Positions 7,018-13,644 are shown, numbered from the stretch's first letter. The stretch: 13,796 nt of DNA from an uncultured Bacilli bacterium (GCA_947624845.1 CANQMB010000017.1:1-13796), one strand, 5' to 3'. The notes: generated by a model from the letters alone, not told the origin. A program made the numbers and translations.

Positions 7018-8124
7018 ATGAGTAGAAAGGGAGAAAATATTTTTTATCGAAAGGATGGACGTTGGGAAGCAAGGTACATTAAGGAGCAACTTATGGATGG
7101 AAGTTACCGATACGGATATGTATATGGAAAAAGTTATTTAGATGCTAAAAATAAAAGAAATAGAGTATTACTACACTTAGAAGAAATTCGTAAGAGAGAT
7201 CGAAATAATAAAAATATTTTAAATTATTATATTTATCGTTGGTTAAGTAGTATGCGATTTATGGTCAAAGAATCTACTTATGCTCTATATTATCGTATTG
7301 TTTCCAATCATATTAGTCCAGATTTAGGAAATATGAGAATCTCTTTTATTACTTCCGAAGTCATTGAATCTTATATTAATCAAAAATTTGAAGTGGGTAG
7401 GATCGATGGTGGAGGCGGATTAAGTAATAAAACAATTCGTGACATTGTGGTAGTTTTAAGACAGATATTATCGTATGCAAATATTCATGTTCAATTTAAA
7501 TTACCAAAACTGAAGAAAAGGGAAATTCAAATATTGAAAAAAGCGGAACAGAAAAAAATAGAACAAAGAGCTTTAGAAATCAATGATACTTATTCTTTGG
7601 GAATTATAATTTCTCTATATACGGGAATGCGTTTGGGAGAAATATGTGCCTTAACGTGGAAAGATATTAATTTGAAGAAAAAAGTTATTTGTGTAAATAA
7701 AACTATGAACAGAATTCAAAATGTCGATCAAAATTCTTCCAAGAGAACGAAGGTAATTATTGATTATCCAAAAACTGAATATTCTATCCGTGAGATTCCC
7801 ATTAATAAATTTTTATATTCTATTTTACAAAAAAATGTGAAAGATAAAGATATTTATGTCCTTACTGGAATGACGAAATATATAGAACCCAGAAATTACT
7901 ATAAAAAGTATAAGGCTCTTTTACGATCTGTAGGTTGCAAAGGTTATGGTTTTCATACATTGAGGCATACCTTTGCCACTCGGTGTATTGAAATTGGGAT
8001 GGATCCTAAGACATTAAGTGAAATTTTAGGACATTCTGATGTTAAAGTTACCCTATCGTTATATGTACATCCAAATAATAAACTGAAAAATAAATACATT
8101 GAAAAATTAAATCCGACATATTAA
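7018..8124 (+). CDS. Tyrosine recombinase/integrase (phage and Tn916-type)
   Basis: The predicted product is 368 aa from the ATG at 7018, preferred because AGAGG lies 6-7 nt upstream. An in-frame ATG at 6970 has no comparable site, and its extension would cross the TAGTCAAA repeats. Layout: an N-terminal arm-DNA-binding type domain (about 5-50, GENIFYRKDGRWEARYI and RYGYVYGKSYLDAK), a SAM-like core-binding domain (about 65-160), then the catalytic domain. All six catalytic positions are present: R205 (TGMRLGE), K252 (PKT), H313-x-x-R316 (HTLRHTFATR), H339 (LGHSD) and nucleophile Y349 (LYVHP). It therefore looks active. Integrases of this class insert or excise phages and conjugative elements. 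Here the gene stands alone, without excisionase, replication or transfer genes, between inverted core-like sites. Promoter not identified; the hairpin at 8188-8218 may terminate it. Confidence 0.93.
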   Translation: MSRKGENIFYRKDGRWEARYIKEQLMDGSYRYGYVYGKSYLDAKNKRNRVLLHLEEIRKRDRNNKNILNYYIYRWLSSMRFMVKESTYALYYRIVSNHISPDLGNMRISFITSEVIESYINQKFEVGRIDGGGGLSNKTIRDIVVVLRQILSYANIHVQFKLPKLKKREIQILKKAEQKKIEQRALEINDTYSLGIIISLYTGMRLGEICALTWKDINLKKKVICVNKTMNRIQNVDQNSSKRTKVIIDYPKTEYSIREIPINKFLYSILQKNVKDKDIYVLTGMTKYIEPRNYYKKYKALLRSVGCKGYGFHTLRHTFATRCIEIGMDPKTLSEILGHSDVKVTLSLYVHPNNKLKNKYIEKLNPTY

Positions 8125-8129
8125 ATAAT

Positions 8130-8149
8130 TAGTCAAAAAATTAGTCAAA
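8130..8149 (+). repeat. TAGTCAAA repeat pair, right (candidate recombinase arm site)
   Basis: Two TTAGTCAAA units spaced 12 nt apart begin 5 nt after the recombinase stop codon. They match the pair at 6984-7002 with a single-base spacing difference. The gene is therefore bracketed by direct repeats lying inside the larger inverted repeat. Confidence 0.6.
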
Positions 8150-8187
8150 ATTTTTAAAATGCTTTAAATAAAAAGGAAAAAATTGGA

Positions 8188-8218
8188 AAAACCATAAAGT
8201 ATCTACCTTTATGGTTTT
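8188..8218. repeat. Right copy of the inverted repeat; core site and possible terminator
   Basis: The + strand reads ACCATAAAG (8191-8199), spacer TATCTAC (8200-8206), CTTTATGGT (8207-8215). The arms are perfect and extend to a 12-bp stem (8188-8199 with 8207-8218). The spacer is the exact reverse complement of the left copy's spacer, so the two sites are in inverted orientation. Because T bases follow, the hairpin could also serve as a weak intrinsic terminator for the recombinase gene. Confidence 0.7.
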
Positions 8219-8266
8219 ATACTAGTATAGTGACAAAAAAATAAGAAAAGGTCAATACAAAAATAA

Positions 8267-8290
8267 AAAAATTCCTTTTTAGGAATTTTT
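8267..8290 (-). terminator. Intrinsic terminator of spoIVA
   Basis: A 10-bp stem (8267-8276 with 8281-8290, core ATTCCT/AGGAAT) has a 4-nt loop. Read on the minus strand it ends in a U tract. It overlaps the spoIVA stop codon at 8289-8291. Confidence 0.75.
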
Positions 8291-9761
8291 ATAGAACGAT
8301 AGCAATCATATTATTGGAACCTTTATTCACTACTTTGGTTAATGTTTGTTGAAGTTTATATCTAATATTATCTGGCATTAAATTAATTTTGGATTGAATC
8401 CCTTCTTGAACGATAACATCTAAACTTCTACCGAACAATTCACTTTTCCAAATATTTGATGAATTATCATTGTCTTTCATTAGATGATCGATTAGTTCTT
8501 TACTTTGAGCTTCACTACCTATAATTGGTTCAAAGGTGCTTTCTACATCCACTCGAATCATATGAATTGATGGAGCCACTGCTTTTAATTTAATTCCATA
8601 TCGACTTCCTTGTTTTACAACCTCAGGATGATCTAATTTCATGTCTTCCAGCGAGGGAATAGCAACTCCATATCCAGTTTGTTTTACCATATTTAGCGCA
8701 TATTTAATTTGATCATATTCTTTTTTTGCTGTATTAAAATCTTGAAATAACGAAAGAAGTTCTGCTTTACTGTTCACGTCGATATGAATGATATCCGTTA
8801 GTGTCTTTTCATATAAGTCGGCTGGTGCATTTAAAGAGATTGTAATAATTCCTGTTGCGGGATCTACTTCTGATAGATAAGCTTTTTCGATTGTTTCACA
8901 TTCTAAGAACCCTTTTGTAATATTTTCAATATCTCGTAATTTATCAATTTCTATTACACTGGTTTTAATCGCTTCAATATAATCTTTTTTAATTGGATTA
9001 TCTGCATTTAAAATAGCAATCCATTCTGGCATATTTACTTTTACTTCTAAAACAGGGAATTCATATAGAGCCTCTCTTAAAATTGTGTACATATCTTTTT
9101 CGTTCATATTTTCAATATTTATAGGAAGTACAGGGATTTGATGCTCTTCTTTTATACTTTCTGCTAGACGTTCTGTTTCTGGTAAAGTAGGATGGGTAGA
9201 GTTTAAAATTACAATGAATGGTTTCCCGATACTTTTTAGCTCATTGATGACTCTGTTTTCTGCTTCTAAATAATCTCCTCGATTGAATTCTCCAATAGAA
9301 CCATCTGTTGTTACTACAATTCCAATCGTCGAGTGATCATTAATTACTTTCTCGGTTCCTACTTCAGCAGCTTCTACAAAGGGGATTTCTTCATCATACC
9401 ATGGAGTTTTAACCATCCTTGGACCATTTTCATCTTCCATTCCTAAAGCTTTGTCAATTACATATCCAACACAGTCAATCAATCGAATTCGGCATTCTAC
9501 TTCATCAATGTTCACTTTTGCAGCATGATTGGGAACAAACTTAGGTTCTGTTGTCATAATTGTTTTTCCTTGTGCACTTTGTGGAATTTCATCGAGTGCT
9601 CTTTTTCTTTCATATTCATCTTCAATATTTGGAACAATCAGTGTTTCTACCATTTTTTTAATAAAAGTACTTTTCCCAGTACGAACCGCACCGACAACTC
9701 CCAAGTAGATATCTCCACCAGAACGTTTCGCTATATTTTTAATAATTTCTTGTTTTTCCAT
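8289..9761 (-). CDS. spoIVA: Stage IV sporulation protein A (spore coat morphogenetic ATPase)
   Basis: SpoIVA polymerises on the forespore outer membrane, using ATP hydrolysis, to form the basement layer of the spore coat; it is also needed for cortex formation. The 490-aa product is nearly collinear with the Bacillus subtilis protein. Visible features: Walker A GAVRTGKST with K30, the sensor pair T70-T71 in GKTIMTTEPKF, Walker B D96 in LIDCVGY, EDENGPRM, STIGIVVTTDGSIG, ALYEFPVLEV, TGYGVAIPSLEDM, LKAVAPSIHMIRVDVESTFEPIIG and a C-terminal NMIAIVL resembling the membrane-proximal tail that binds SpoVM. A TTG at 9782 would add seven residues, but it puts the AAAAGGAGA site inside the gene. The ATG at 9761 has that site at proper spacing and matches the Bacillus N terminus (MEK...). 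A sigma-E-like -10 lies upstream. Confidence 0.98.
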   Translation of the reverse strand: MEKQEIIKNIAKRSGGDIYLGVVGAVRTGKSTFIKKMVETLIVPNIEDEYERKRALDEIPQSAQGKTIMTTEPKFVPNHAAKVNIDEVECRIRLIDCVGYVIDKALGMEDENGPRMVKTPWYDEEIPFVEAAEVGTEKVINDHSTIGIVVTTDGSIGEFNRGDYLEAENRVINELKSIGKPFIVILNSTHPTLPETERLAESIKEEHQIPVLPINIENMNEKDMYTILREALYEFPVLEVKVNMPEWIAILNADNPIKKDYIEAIKTSVIEIDKLRDIENITKGFLECETIEKAYLSEVDPATGIITISLNAPADLYEKTLTDIIHIDVNSKAELLSLFQDFNTAKKEYDQIKYALNMVKQTGYGVAIPSLEDMKLDHPEVVKQGSRYGIKLKAVAPSIHMIRVDVESTFEPIIGSEAQSKELIDHLMKDNDNSSNIWKSELFGRSLDVIVQEGIQSKINLMPDNIRYKLQQTLTKVVNKGSNNMIAIVL

Positions 9762-9785
9762 ATCCATTCTCCTTTTACTCAATTA

Positions 9786-9793
9786 AATGTATG
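9786..9793 (-). promoter_or_regulatory. Possible sigma-E -10 element for spoIVA
   Basis: The minus strand reads CATACATT, matching the sigma-E -10 pattern CATACAnT, 25 nt upstream of the ATG and just before AAAAGGAGA. spoIVA is a known sigma-E gene in Bacillus. I could not find a convincing -35 (ATATT-like) at the right distance, so this is a half-match only. Confidence 0.4.
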
Positions 9794-9806
9794 ACATAAT
9801 TCAAGA

Positions 9807-9839
9807 AAAAAGAACTTTTGACTTCGAAAAGTTCTTTTT
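9807..9839 (-). terminator. Intrinsic terminator between spoVIF and spoIVA
   Basis: A 13-bp stem (9807-9819 with 9827-9839, core AGAACTTTT/AAAAGTTCT) holds a 7-nt loop. The A tract on its left reads as a U tract on the minus strand. It overlaps the spoVIF stop codon and implies that spoIVA has its own promoter downstream. Confidence 0.8.
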
Positions 9840-10077
9840 AAAACATTTGGTCTACATTTTCAGGGACTTGATCCTTCATAATGGCTTCGATAATTTTATC
9901 TTCTTTTTCTTTGGTGACTTCTTTTCCCGTCAATCCTGAAATTTCTTGAACGACCTCTCTCAATGTATTTTCATTTTTCATATTTGAATCTTGTAATTTT
10001 TTTGCAAGAGATAAAATTGTCTCTTTATTCACACTTGTCTTATTTTCTACTTTTTTAAAAAAATTGTCCTTAAACAT
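9838..10077 (-). CDS. spoVIF: Stage VI sporulation protein F (SpoVIF/YjcC family)
   Basis: This 79-aa protein matches the SpoVIF family along its whole length: NFFKKVENKTSVNKETILSLAKKLQ, then NENTLREVVQEISGLTGKEVTKEKEDKIIEAI, ending EN-x-x-QMF. In B. subtilis, SpoVIF acts late in the mother cell, affecting GerE-dependent coat gene expression and resistance of the spore. The protein is small, helical and without membrane segments. The ATG at 10077 follows AGGAGG with 6 nt spacing. It lies upstream of spoIVA on the same strand but is separated by a terminator. The pairing with spoIVA makes this a small spore-coat locus. A sigma-K-like sequence lies upstream, matching sigma-K control of the Bacillus gene. 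Confidence 0.9.
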   Translation of the reverse strand: MFKDNFFKKVENKTSVNKETILSLAKKLQDSNMKNENTLREVVQEISGLTGKEVTKEKEDKIIEAIMKDQVPENVDQMF

Positions 10078-10093
10078 AATTTCCTCCTATTTT

Positions 10094-10120
10094 TAACATA
10101 TGTAAATATAAAGAAAGTGT
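10094..10120 (-). promoter_or_regulatory. Possible sigma-K promoter of spoVIF
   Basis: On the minus strand AC (10120-10119), 16 nt, then CATATGTTA (10102-10094) fits the sigma-K consensus AC-N16-CATAnnnTA. One doubt: transcription would begin at or inside the AGGAGG at 10083-10088, leaving the ribosome binding site at the extreme 5' end. Confidence 0.45.
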
Positions 10121-10133
10121 GCTAGATCTTCCA

Positions 10134-10162
10134 TTGAAAAAAAACTTTATTGATGTTATAAT
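10134..10162 (+). promoter_or_regulatory. Sigma-A promoter of tlyA (extended -10)
   Basis: TTGAAA (10134-10139), 17 nt, then TATAAT (10157-10162) preceded by TG one base upstream (TGTTATAAT). This is a near-consensus vegetative promoter 27 nt before the tlyA start, divergent from the spoVIF promoter region. Confidence 0.85.
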
Positions 10163-10189
10163 CACAGACATAAATGAGGAGATGGTTCT

Positions 10190-10984
10190 ATGATGCGTAT
10201 TGATAAAGAACTTGTAAATCGTCATCTTGTTTCTTCGCGAAGTAAAGCTCAAGAATTAGTAAGTGAAGGGGCTGTTTTGTTAAATGGAGAAATTGTTACT
10301 AAAAGTAGTTGCCAAGTGAAAGAAGAAGATGAAATTACGATTCAAAAAAATGATACTTTAAAATATGTTTCTAGAGCAGGATTAAAATTAGAGAAGGCCC
10401 TTCATTTATTTTCAATTTCTGTAAAAGATAAAATTGCTATGGATATCGGTTCTTCTACAGGAGGATTTACAGACTGTCTTTTACAATTTGGAGCTAAAAA
10501 AGTTTATGCGATTGACGTTGGAACGAATTTAATGGTCGATACTTTAAAAAAAGATTCTCGAGTGGAGCTTCATGAACAGACGCATATTAAAGATCTTCCT
10601 TCCAAGTATTTTCATTCAATCGATCTCATCACAGTGGATGTTTCCTTTATTCCTTTGGAGAAAGTGATCTCTCGCATTGCATCAGAAGAAATCTTCGTGG
10701 ATATGATCTGTCTGATTAAACCTCAATTTGAATGTGGAGTTGAGATGGCTACTAAGTACAAAGGTGTAATTTTAAATAAAAAAGTTCATCTTCAAGTTTT
10801 GAAGAAAGTGATTTCTATGTTCAATCATTATGGTTTTTATTTAAAGGGACTTAGTTTTTCTCCAATTTGTGGAAAAGATGGAAATATTGAGTATATTTCT
10901 TATTTTAGTAATCAACAGGAAAAATCGAATAGGACCATAGATTTAGAAAATCTTGTAAAATCTAGTTTTCAACATCATAAATAA
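10190..10984 (+). CDS. tlyA: TlyA-family rRNA 2'-O-methyltransferase (YqxC-like)
   Basis: This 264-aa cytosolic protein has an N-terminal S4 RNA-binding domain (about 2-50, RIDKELVNRHLVSSRSKAQ and EGAVLLNGE) and an RrmJ/FtsJ-type SAM methyltransferase domain. The SAM loop is MDIGSSTGGF (84-93). The likely catalytic set is K66 (SRAGLKL), D150 (VDVSF), K177 (LIKPQF) and E234 (GNIEY). Mycobacterial TlyA methylates 16S and 23S rRNA at capreomycin-relevant sites; the older 'hemolysin' label is doubtful. In Bacillus the homologue yqxC sits next to recN and spoIVB, which are not here. GAGGAG lies 8 nt before the ATG at 10190; a second ATG follows immediately at 10193 and could also be used. Its own strong promoter and a following terminator make it monocistronic. 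Confidence 0.92.
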   Translation: MMRIDKELVNRHLVSSRSKAQELVSEGAVLLNGEIVTKSSCQVKEEDEITIQKNDTLKYVSRAGLKLEKALHLFSISVKDKIAMDIGSSTGGFTDCLLQFGAKKVYAIDVGTNLMVDTLKKDSRVELHEQTHIKDLPSKYFHSIDLITVDVSFIPLEKVISRIASEEIFVDMICLIKPQFECGVEMATKYKGVILNKKVHLQVLKKVISMFNHYGFYLKGLSFSPICGKDGNIEYISYFSNQQEKSNRTIDLENLVKSSFQHHK

Positions 10985-11013
10985 AAAGAAGAATTATTCT
11001 CGATTCTTCTTTT
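10984..11013. terminator. Bidirectional terminator between tlyA and the der operon
   Basis: An 11-bp stem (AAAAGAAGAAT at 10984-10994 with ATTCTTCTTTT at 11003-11013) and an 8-nt loop. A runs on the left and T runs on the right allow termination of both convergent units. It overlaps the tlyA stop and lies over the stop of the small minus-strand gene. Confidence 0.8.
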
Positions 11014-11176
11014 CTAATTTTTTTAAGTATTTTTCTTTTTTCTTTCCAAGTTCTTCACATTTCTTAGAGAATTCTTCTAGGGTAATTAATTTTTTTTCAT
11101 AGCGCTCTTGTAATAGTTTTAGAGTTTTTTCAAATCCTTCTAAGATTTGATCTTCATTTTTTTTCTCAAAAAACAT
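10994..11176 (-). CDS. Small SHOCT-like helical protein coupled to der
   Basis: A 60-aa highly charged helical protein. The middle segment LLQERYEKKLITLEEFSKKCEEL resembles the SHOCT motif (short helix, turn with Leu-Ile-Thr, Glu-Glu-Phe, second helix) found at the ends of many oligomerising or membrane proteins. The C terminus is a Lys/Glu-rich coiled-coil-like stretch. Its ATG (11176-11174) directly follows the der TAG with no intervening base, and the AGGAG that would serve it lies in the end of der, so translation is probably coupled to der. No catalytic motif is present. The function is unknown. The coupling could mean a role with Der in ribosome assembly, but position alone does not show that. 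Ends at the shared terminator. Confidence 0.65.
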   Translation of the reverse strand: MFFEKKNEDQILEGFEKTLKLLQERYEKKLITLEEFSKKCEELGKKKEKYLKKLEKKNRE

Positions 11177-12484
11177 CTATTCATCTCCTCTTCTATTTTT
11201 AAATTGTAATACAATTGGCGTTCCAGTAAAATCGAAAGATTCTCTCAATTTGTTTTCTAAATAACGTTCATAAGAGAAATGAACAAGTCCTTTATTATTG
11301 ACGTGAAGTGTAAATTTTGGGGGTTGAATTCCCGTTTGGGTAGAATAGTATATTTTTAATCGCTTTCCTTTATAAGAAGGGGGGATATTCATACTATAAG
11401 CTTCTAGTAAAACTTGATTTAAAAGACTGGTTTTGATTTCTCTTTTAATATTTTCTCCTACTTTAATGACTTCGGGCATTAACGTGTGAATCCTTTTTTT
11501 TGTAAGTGCTGATAAAAAGACGATAGGTGCGTAAGTGGCAAATTGAAATTCAGCACGTACTATTTTTTCATATTCTTTTATAGTTTGATCTTTTACTTGA
11601 TCCCATTTATTTACGACCAAAACAATTCCTTTTCCACGTTCGATGGCATAACCTGCAATATGTTTATCGTGTTCTTTAATACCTTCTTCTGCATTGATTA
11701 CGACTAAACATAAATCACTGCGATCAATTGCTCGAAGAGAGCGAAGTAAACTATATTTTTCTACCGCTTCAAAAACTTTCCCTTTTTTTCTCATTCCCGC
11801 CGTATCAATTAAAATATATTCTTGATTATGATATTTTAAAATGGAATCGACTGTATCTCGAGTGGTTCCTGCAACATTGCTAACGACCACTCTTTCTTCA
11901 TTTAAGAGTGCATTCATTAGAGAACTTTTTCCGACATTGGGTCTACCAATAATAGAAAATTTTAATCTATCTTCTTTTTCTTTTTCGATTTTTTTAAAGT
12001 CTTTACAAATCTCATCCATTAGTTCAATATATCCAGTGTTATGAATGCTACTGATGGGAATATAAGTATCAAAACCTAATTCATAGAAATCGTAAATATT
12101 TTCTTGCGCTTGTTTATTGTCCACTTTATTGATTGCAACAATAATACGTTTTTTGCTTTTCCTCAAAATATCTCGAACTAGGTAATCATTACTAGTCAAT
12201 CCTTCTTTTCCATCGACCATAAAGACGATGACATCAGCTTCTTCGATAGCAATTTCTGCTTGTAGTTTGATTTCTTTATTGAACACATCTTCTGAAGAAT
12301 CAATTCCACCTGTATCAATCAAATAGAATCTTTTATCTAAATAAGAGACTTCTTGATAAAGTCGGTCTCTCGTGACTCCTGGAATATCCTCGATAATGGC
12401 AATTTTTTCTCCAGCAATTTTATTAAATAGAGTTGATTTTCCAACATTGGGACGTCCAACTAATGCTACTGTTGGTAAATTCAT
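11177..12484 (-). CDS. der: Ribosome-associated double GTPase Der (EngA)
   Basis: This 435-aa protein has the Der layout of two tandem GTPase domains plus a C-terminal KH-like domain, and it is nearly the length of the Bacillus protein. First domain: GRPNVGKST (10-18), DTGG (57-60), NKVD (119-122). Second domain: GRPNVGKSS (180-188), DTAG (227-230), NKWD (292-295). The KH-like domain (about 350-430) shows PPSYKGKRLKIYYSTQTGIQPPKF, typical of the family. Der is essential in most bacteria for 50S subunit maturation. The ATG at 12484 follows GGAGGGG. The gene has its own sigma-A promoter, divergent from the membrane-protein operon, and is followed without a gap by a small SHOCT-like gene. In this window it complements EngB, another 50S assembly GTPase. 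All key motifs are intact. Confidence 0.97.
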   Translation of the reverse strand: MNLPTVALVGRPNVGKSTLFNKIAGEKIAIIEDIPGVTRDRLYQEVSYLDKRFYLIDTGGIDSSEDVFNKEIKLQAEIAIEEADVIVFMVDGKEGLTSNDYLVRDILRKSKKRIIVAINKVDNKQAQENIYDFYELGFDTYIPISSIHNTGYIELMDEICKDFKKIEKEKEDRLKFSIIGRPNVGKSSLMNALLNEERVVVSNVAGTTRDTVDSILKYHNQEYILIDTAGMRKKGKVFEAVEKYSLLRSLRAIDRSDLCLVVINAEEGIKEHDKHIAGYAIERGKGIVLVVNKWDQVKDQTIKEYEKIVRAEFQFATYAPIVFLSALTKKRIHTLMPEVIKVGENIKREIKTSLLNQVLLEAYSMNIPPSYKGKRLKIYYSTQTGIQPPKFTLHVNNKGLVHFSYERYLENKLRESFDFTGTPIVLQFKNRRGDE

Positions 12485-12506
12485 CCTATCCCCTCCAAAC
12501 GAGACA

Positions 12507-12535
12507 ATTATAGCATAGAAAGTCTCATTTTACAA
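12507..12535 (-). promoter_or_regulatory. Sigma-A promoter of der (extended -10)
   Basis: On the minus strand TTGTAA (12535-12530), 17 nt, then TATAAT (12512-12507) preceded by TGC. The -10 is flanked by a short inverted repeat, GAGAC (12501-12505) and GTCTC (12522-12526). That could be an operator, but five bases may be chance. Confidence 0.7.
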
Positions 12536-12571
12536 TTTTTCTAATTTTTCACAATTTTATCTAAATTTCTG

Positions 12572-12580
12572 TGCTATAAT
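12572..12580 (+). promoter_or_regulatory. Extended -10 promoter of the membrane-protein pair
   Basis: TGCTATAAT is a perfect extended -10, 27 nt before the ATG at 12608. No good -35 sits at 17 nt; a TTCACA at 12548-12553 is at 21 nt, which is too far. The same nine bases form the der extended -10 on the other strand. Confidence 0.6.
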
Positions 12581-12607
12581 AAAATATATAGATTGTAGGA
12601 GGTTGTT

Positions 12608-13234
12608 ATGGAAACAAAAACAAATGAAAGAATATGGTATGATAATCCCAATTTGTTAACGAGTATTTTGATTGGTTTAATTGCTGTTATTTTGATTTTA
12701 TCACAAAGTTTTGCAGTGAAGAACAATTTGGCAGTGACTGATATTTTGGGATCTTTATTAAATTATAATAGTATCTATATTTTAACTCTTGTCTATTTTG
12801 TCGCATTAAAAATAAAAATAGGAAAGAAGTATTTTGATTTTTTAAATATATTGCTTATTTTAGTTTATTTTCTAATTTCAGTAGCTTCTTTATTTACTGT
12901 TTTTCAATCGTTTGGAATTTCTTCTTTAATCAGTTGTGTTTTAAATATTGTTTTACTTTTTTATTTGACCTATACATTTACTAAGGAAACGAAATTTTAT
13001 AAGGATTTAAAACTCGATCAAATTCCTTTTGATGAGGTTGCTCAAGAATGGTATTTTTATGCAATTAGTGTTTTAGCTATTATTCTATTTGTCGCTGATT
13101 TAATTGTCGTTGAAAATATGCAAGCGGTTATTCTTGCTACCTTAAACTGTGTTTATTCTATTTTGTTTGCTCGCTATATTTATCTTTATAATAATCATTT
13201 AGAAAGAAAAAAGAAAAAAGAGGTGAAAGAATGA
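12608..13234 (+). CDS. Six-helix membrane protein of unknown function
   Basis: This 208-aa protein has about six predicted transmembrane segments: 17-36, 53-70, 77-101, 103-124, 146-166 and 169-192. It has a short cytosolic-looking N terminus (METKTNERIWYDNPN), a polar loop at about 125-145 (TKETKFYKDLKLDQIPFDEVAQEW) and a Lys-rich C terminus (ERKKKKEVKE), consistent with both ends inside the cell. No transporter, channel or enzyme motif was recognised. AGGAGG lies 6 nt before the ATG. Its stop overlaps the next start in an ATGA, so the two products are translationally coupled and may form a complex (inference). Confidence 0.75.
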   Translation: METKTNERIWYDNPNLLTSILIGLIAVILILSQSFAVKNNLAVTDILGSLLNYNSIYILTLVYFVALKIKIGKKYFDFLNILLILVYFLISVASLFTVFQSFGISSLISCVLNIVLLFYLTYTFTKETKFYKDLKLDQIPFDEVAQEWYFYAISVLAIILFVADLIVVENMQAVILATLNCVYSILFARYIYLYNNHLERKKKKEVKE

Positions 13235-13587
13235 AAGATTTATTTGATGAAATTGATCAAGAAAAAGAGGAACTTCCTAGAATTCGAACGATTACAAGAG
13301 AAGTTCAAAAACAGAAATTAAATGGATATCAGATGATTGCTGTCGTCGTTTTTATTATTTTGTTTATTATTGGTATTTTGCTTGGAAATATGTTTCCAGC
13401 CTGTGAAGCGACAGGGATGTTTGGAACTTGTAGTAAAGTACAATTTAACCTATCTTTATCTATTCTTTTCTGGTTTGGAAGCTTTCTTATTTGTTTATTT
13501 TTCTATGCTTTGGGACACATTATTGAACTTTTAACTCAGATTAATTCTCACCTTTCAAAAGAAAATAGCAAAAAAATAAAAAAATAA
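13231..13587 (+). CDS. Two-helix membrane protein, partner of the preceding gene
   Basis: This 118-aa protein begins with a charged N terminus (MKDLFDEIDQEKEELPRIRTITREVQKQK, cytosolic) and has a transmembrane helix at about 34-54. A short external loop with two cysteines follows (MFPACEATGMFGTCSKVQF), which could form a disulfide. A second helix lies at about 70-96, and the Lys/Ser-rich tail carries ITQINSHLSKENSKKIKK-like sequence. The ATG overlaps the upstream stop by 4 nt, with GAGGTGA just before it. No known domain was recognised. It is likely co-expressed, and possibly co-assembled, with the six-helix protein. No clear terminator follows before the HU gene. Confidence 0.75.
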   Translation: MKDLFDEIDQEKEELPRIRTITREVQKQKLNGYQMIAVVVFIILFIIGILLGNMFPACEATGMFGTCSKVQFNLSLSILFWFGSFLICLFFYALGHIIELLTQINSHLSKENSKKIKK

Positions 13588-13644
13588 TGTCAATTTTATG
13601 CATTTTTGTTGCAATTTAAAGAAATAAATGATAAGTTATATATG

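Larger units (their letters stand above)
6843..8215. mobile_element. Solitary-recombinase cassette bounded by inverted core-like sites
   Basis: A segment of about 1.37 kb sits in a convergent spacer between the terminators of the 155-aa gene and spoIVA. Order: core-like site, inverted TTAGTC, direct repeat pair, recombinase gene, direct repeat pair, core-like site in opposite orientation. Oppositely oriented identical spacers predict inversion rather than excision if the resident recombinase uses these sites. Alternatives are a minimal integrative element with transposon-like inverted ends, or a decayed remnant of a larger one. Boundaries are inferred from the repeats; no target duplication was found. 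Confidence 0.5.

Noticed and set aside
6843..8218. Reading the two repeats as attL/attR of an excisable element
   Set aside because: The spacers are reverse complements, so the copies are inverted, not direct. No other direct repeat fits as att sites.
9762..9782. TTG start extending SpoIVA by seven residues
   Set aside because: The extension would place the AAAAGGAGA ribosome binding site inside the gene, and the ATG at 9761 matches the Bacillus N terminus.
9525..9794. Plus-strand open frame opposite the spoIVA 5' end
   Set aside because: It is the antisense shadow of a highly conserved gene, with Phe/Asn-rich low-information sequence.
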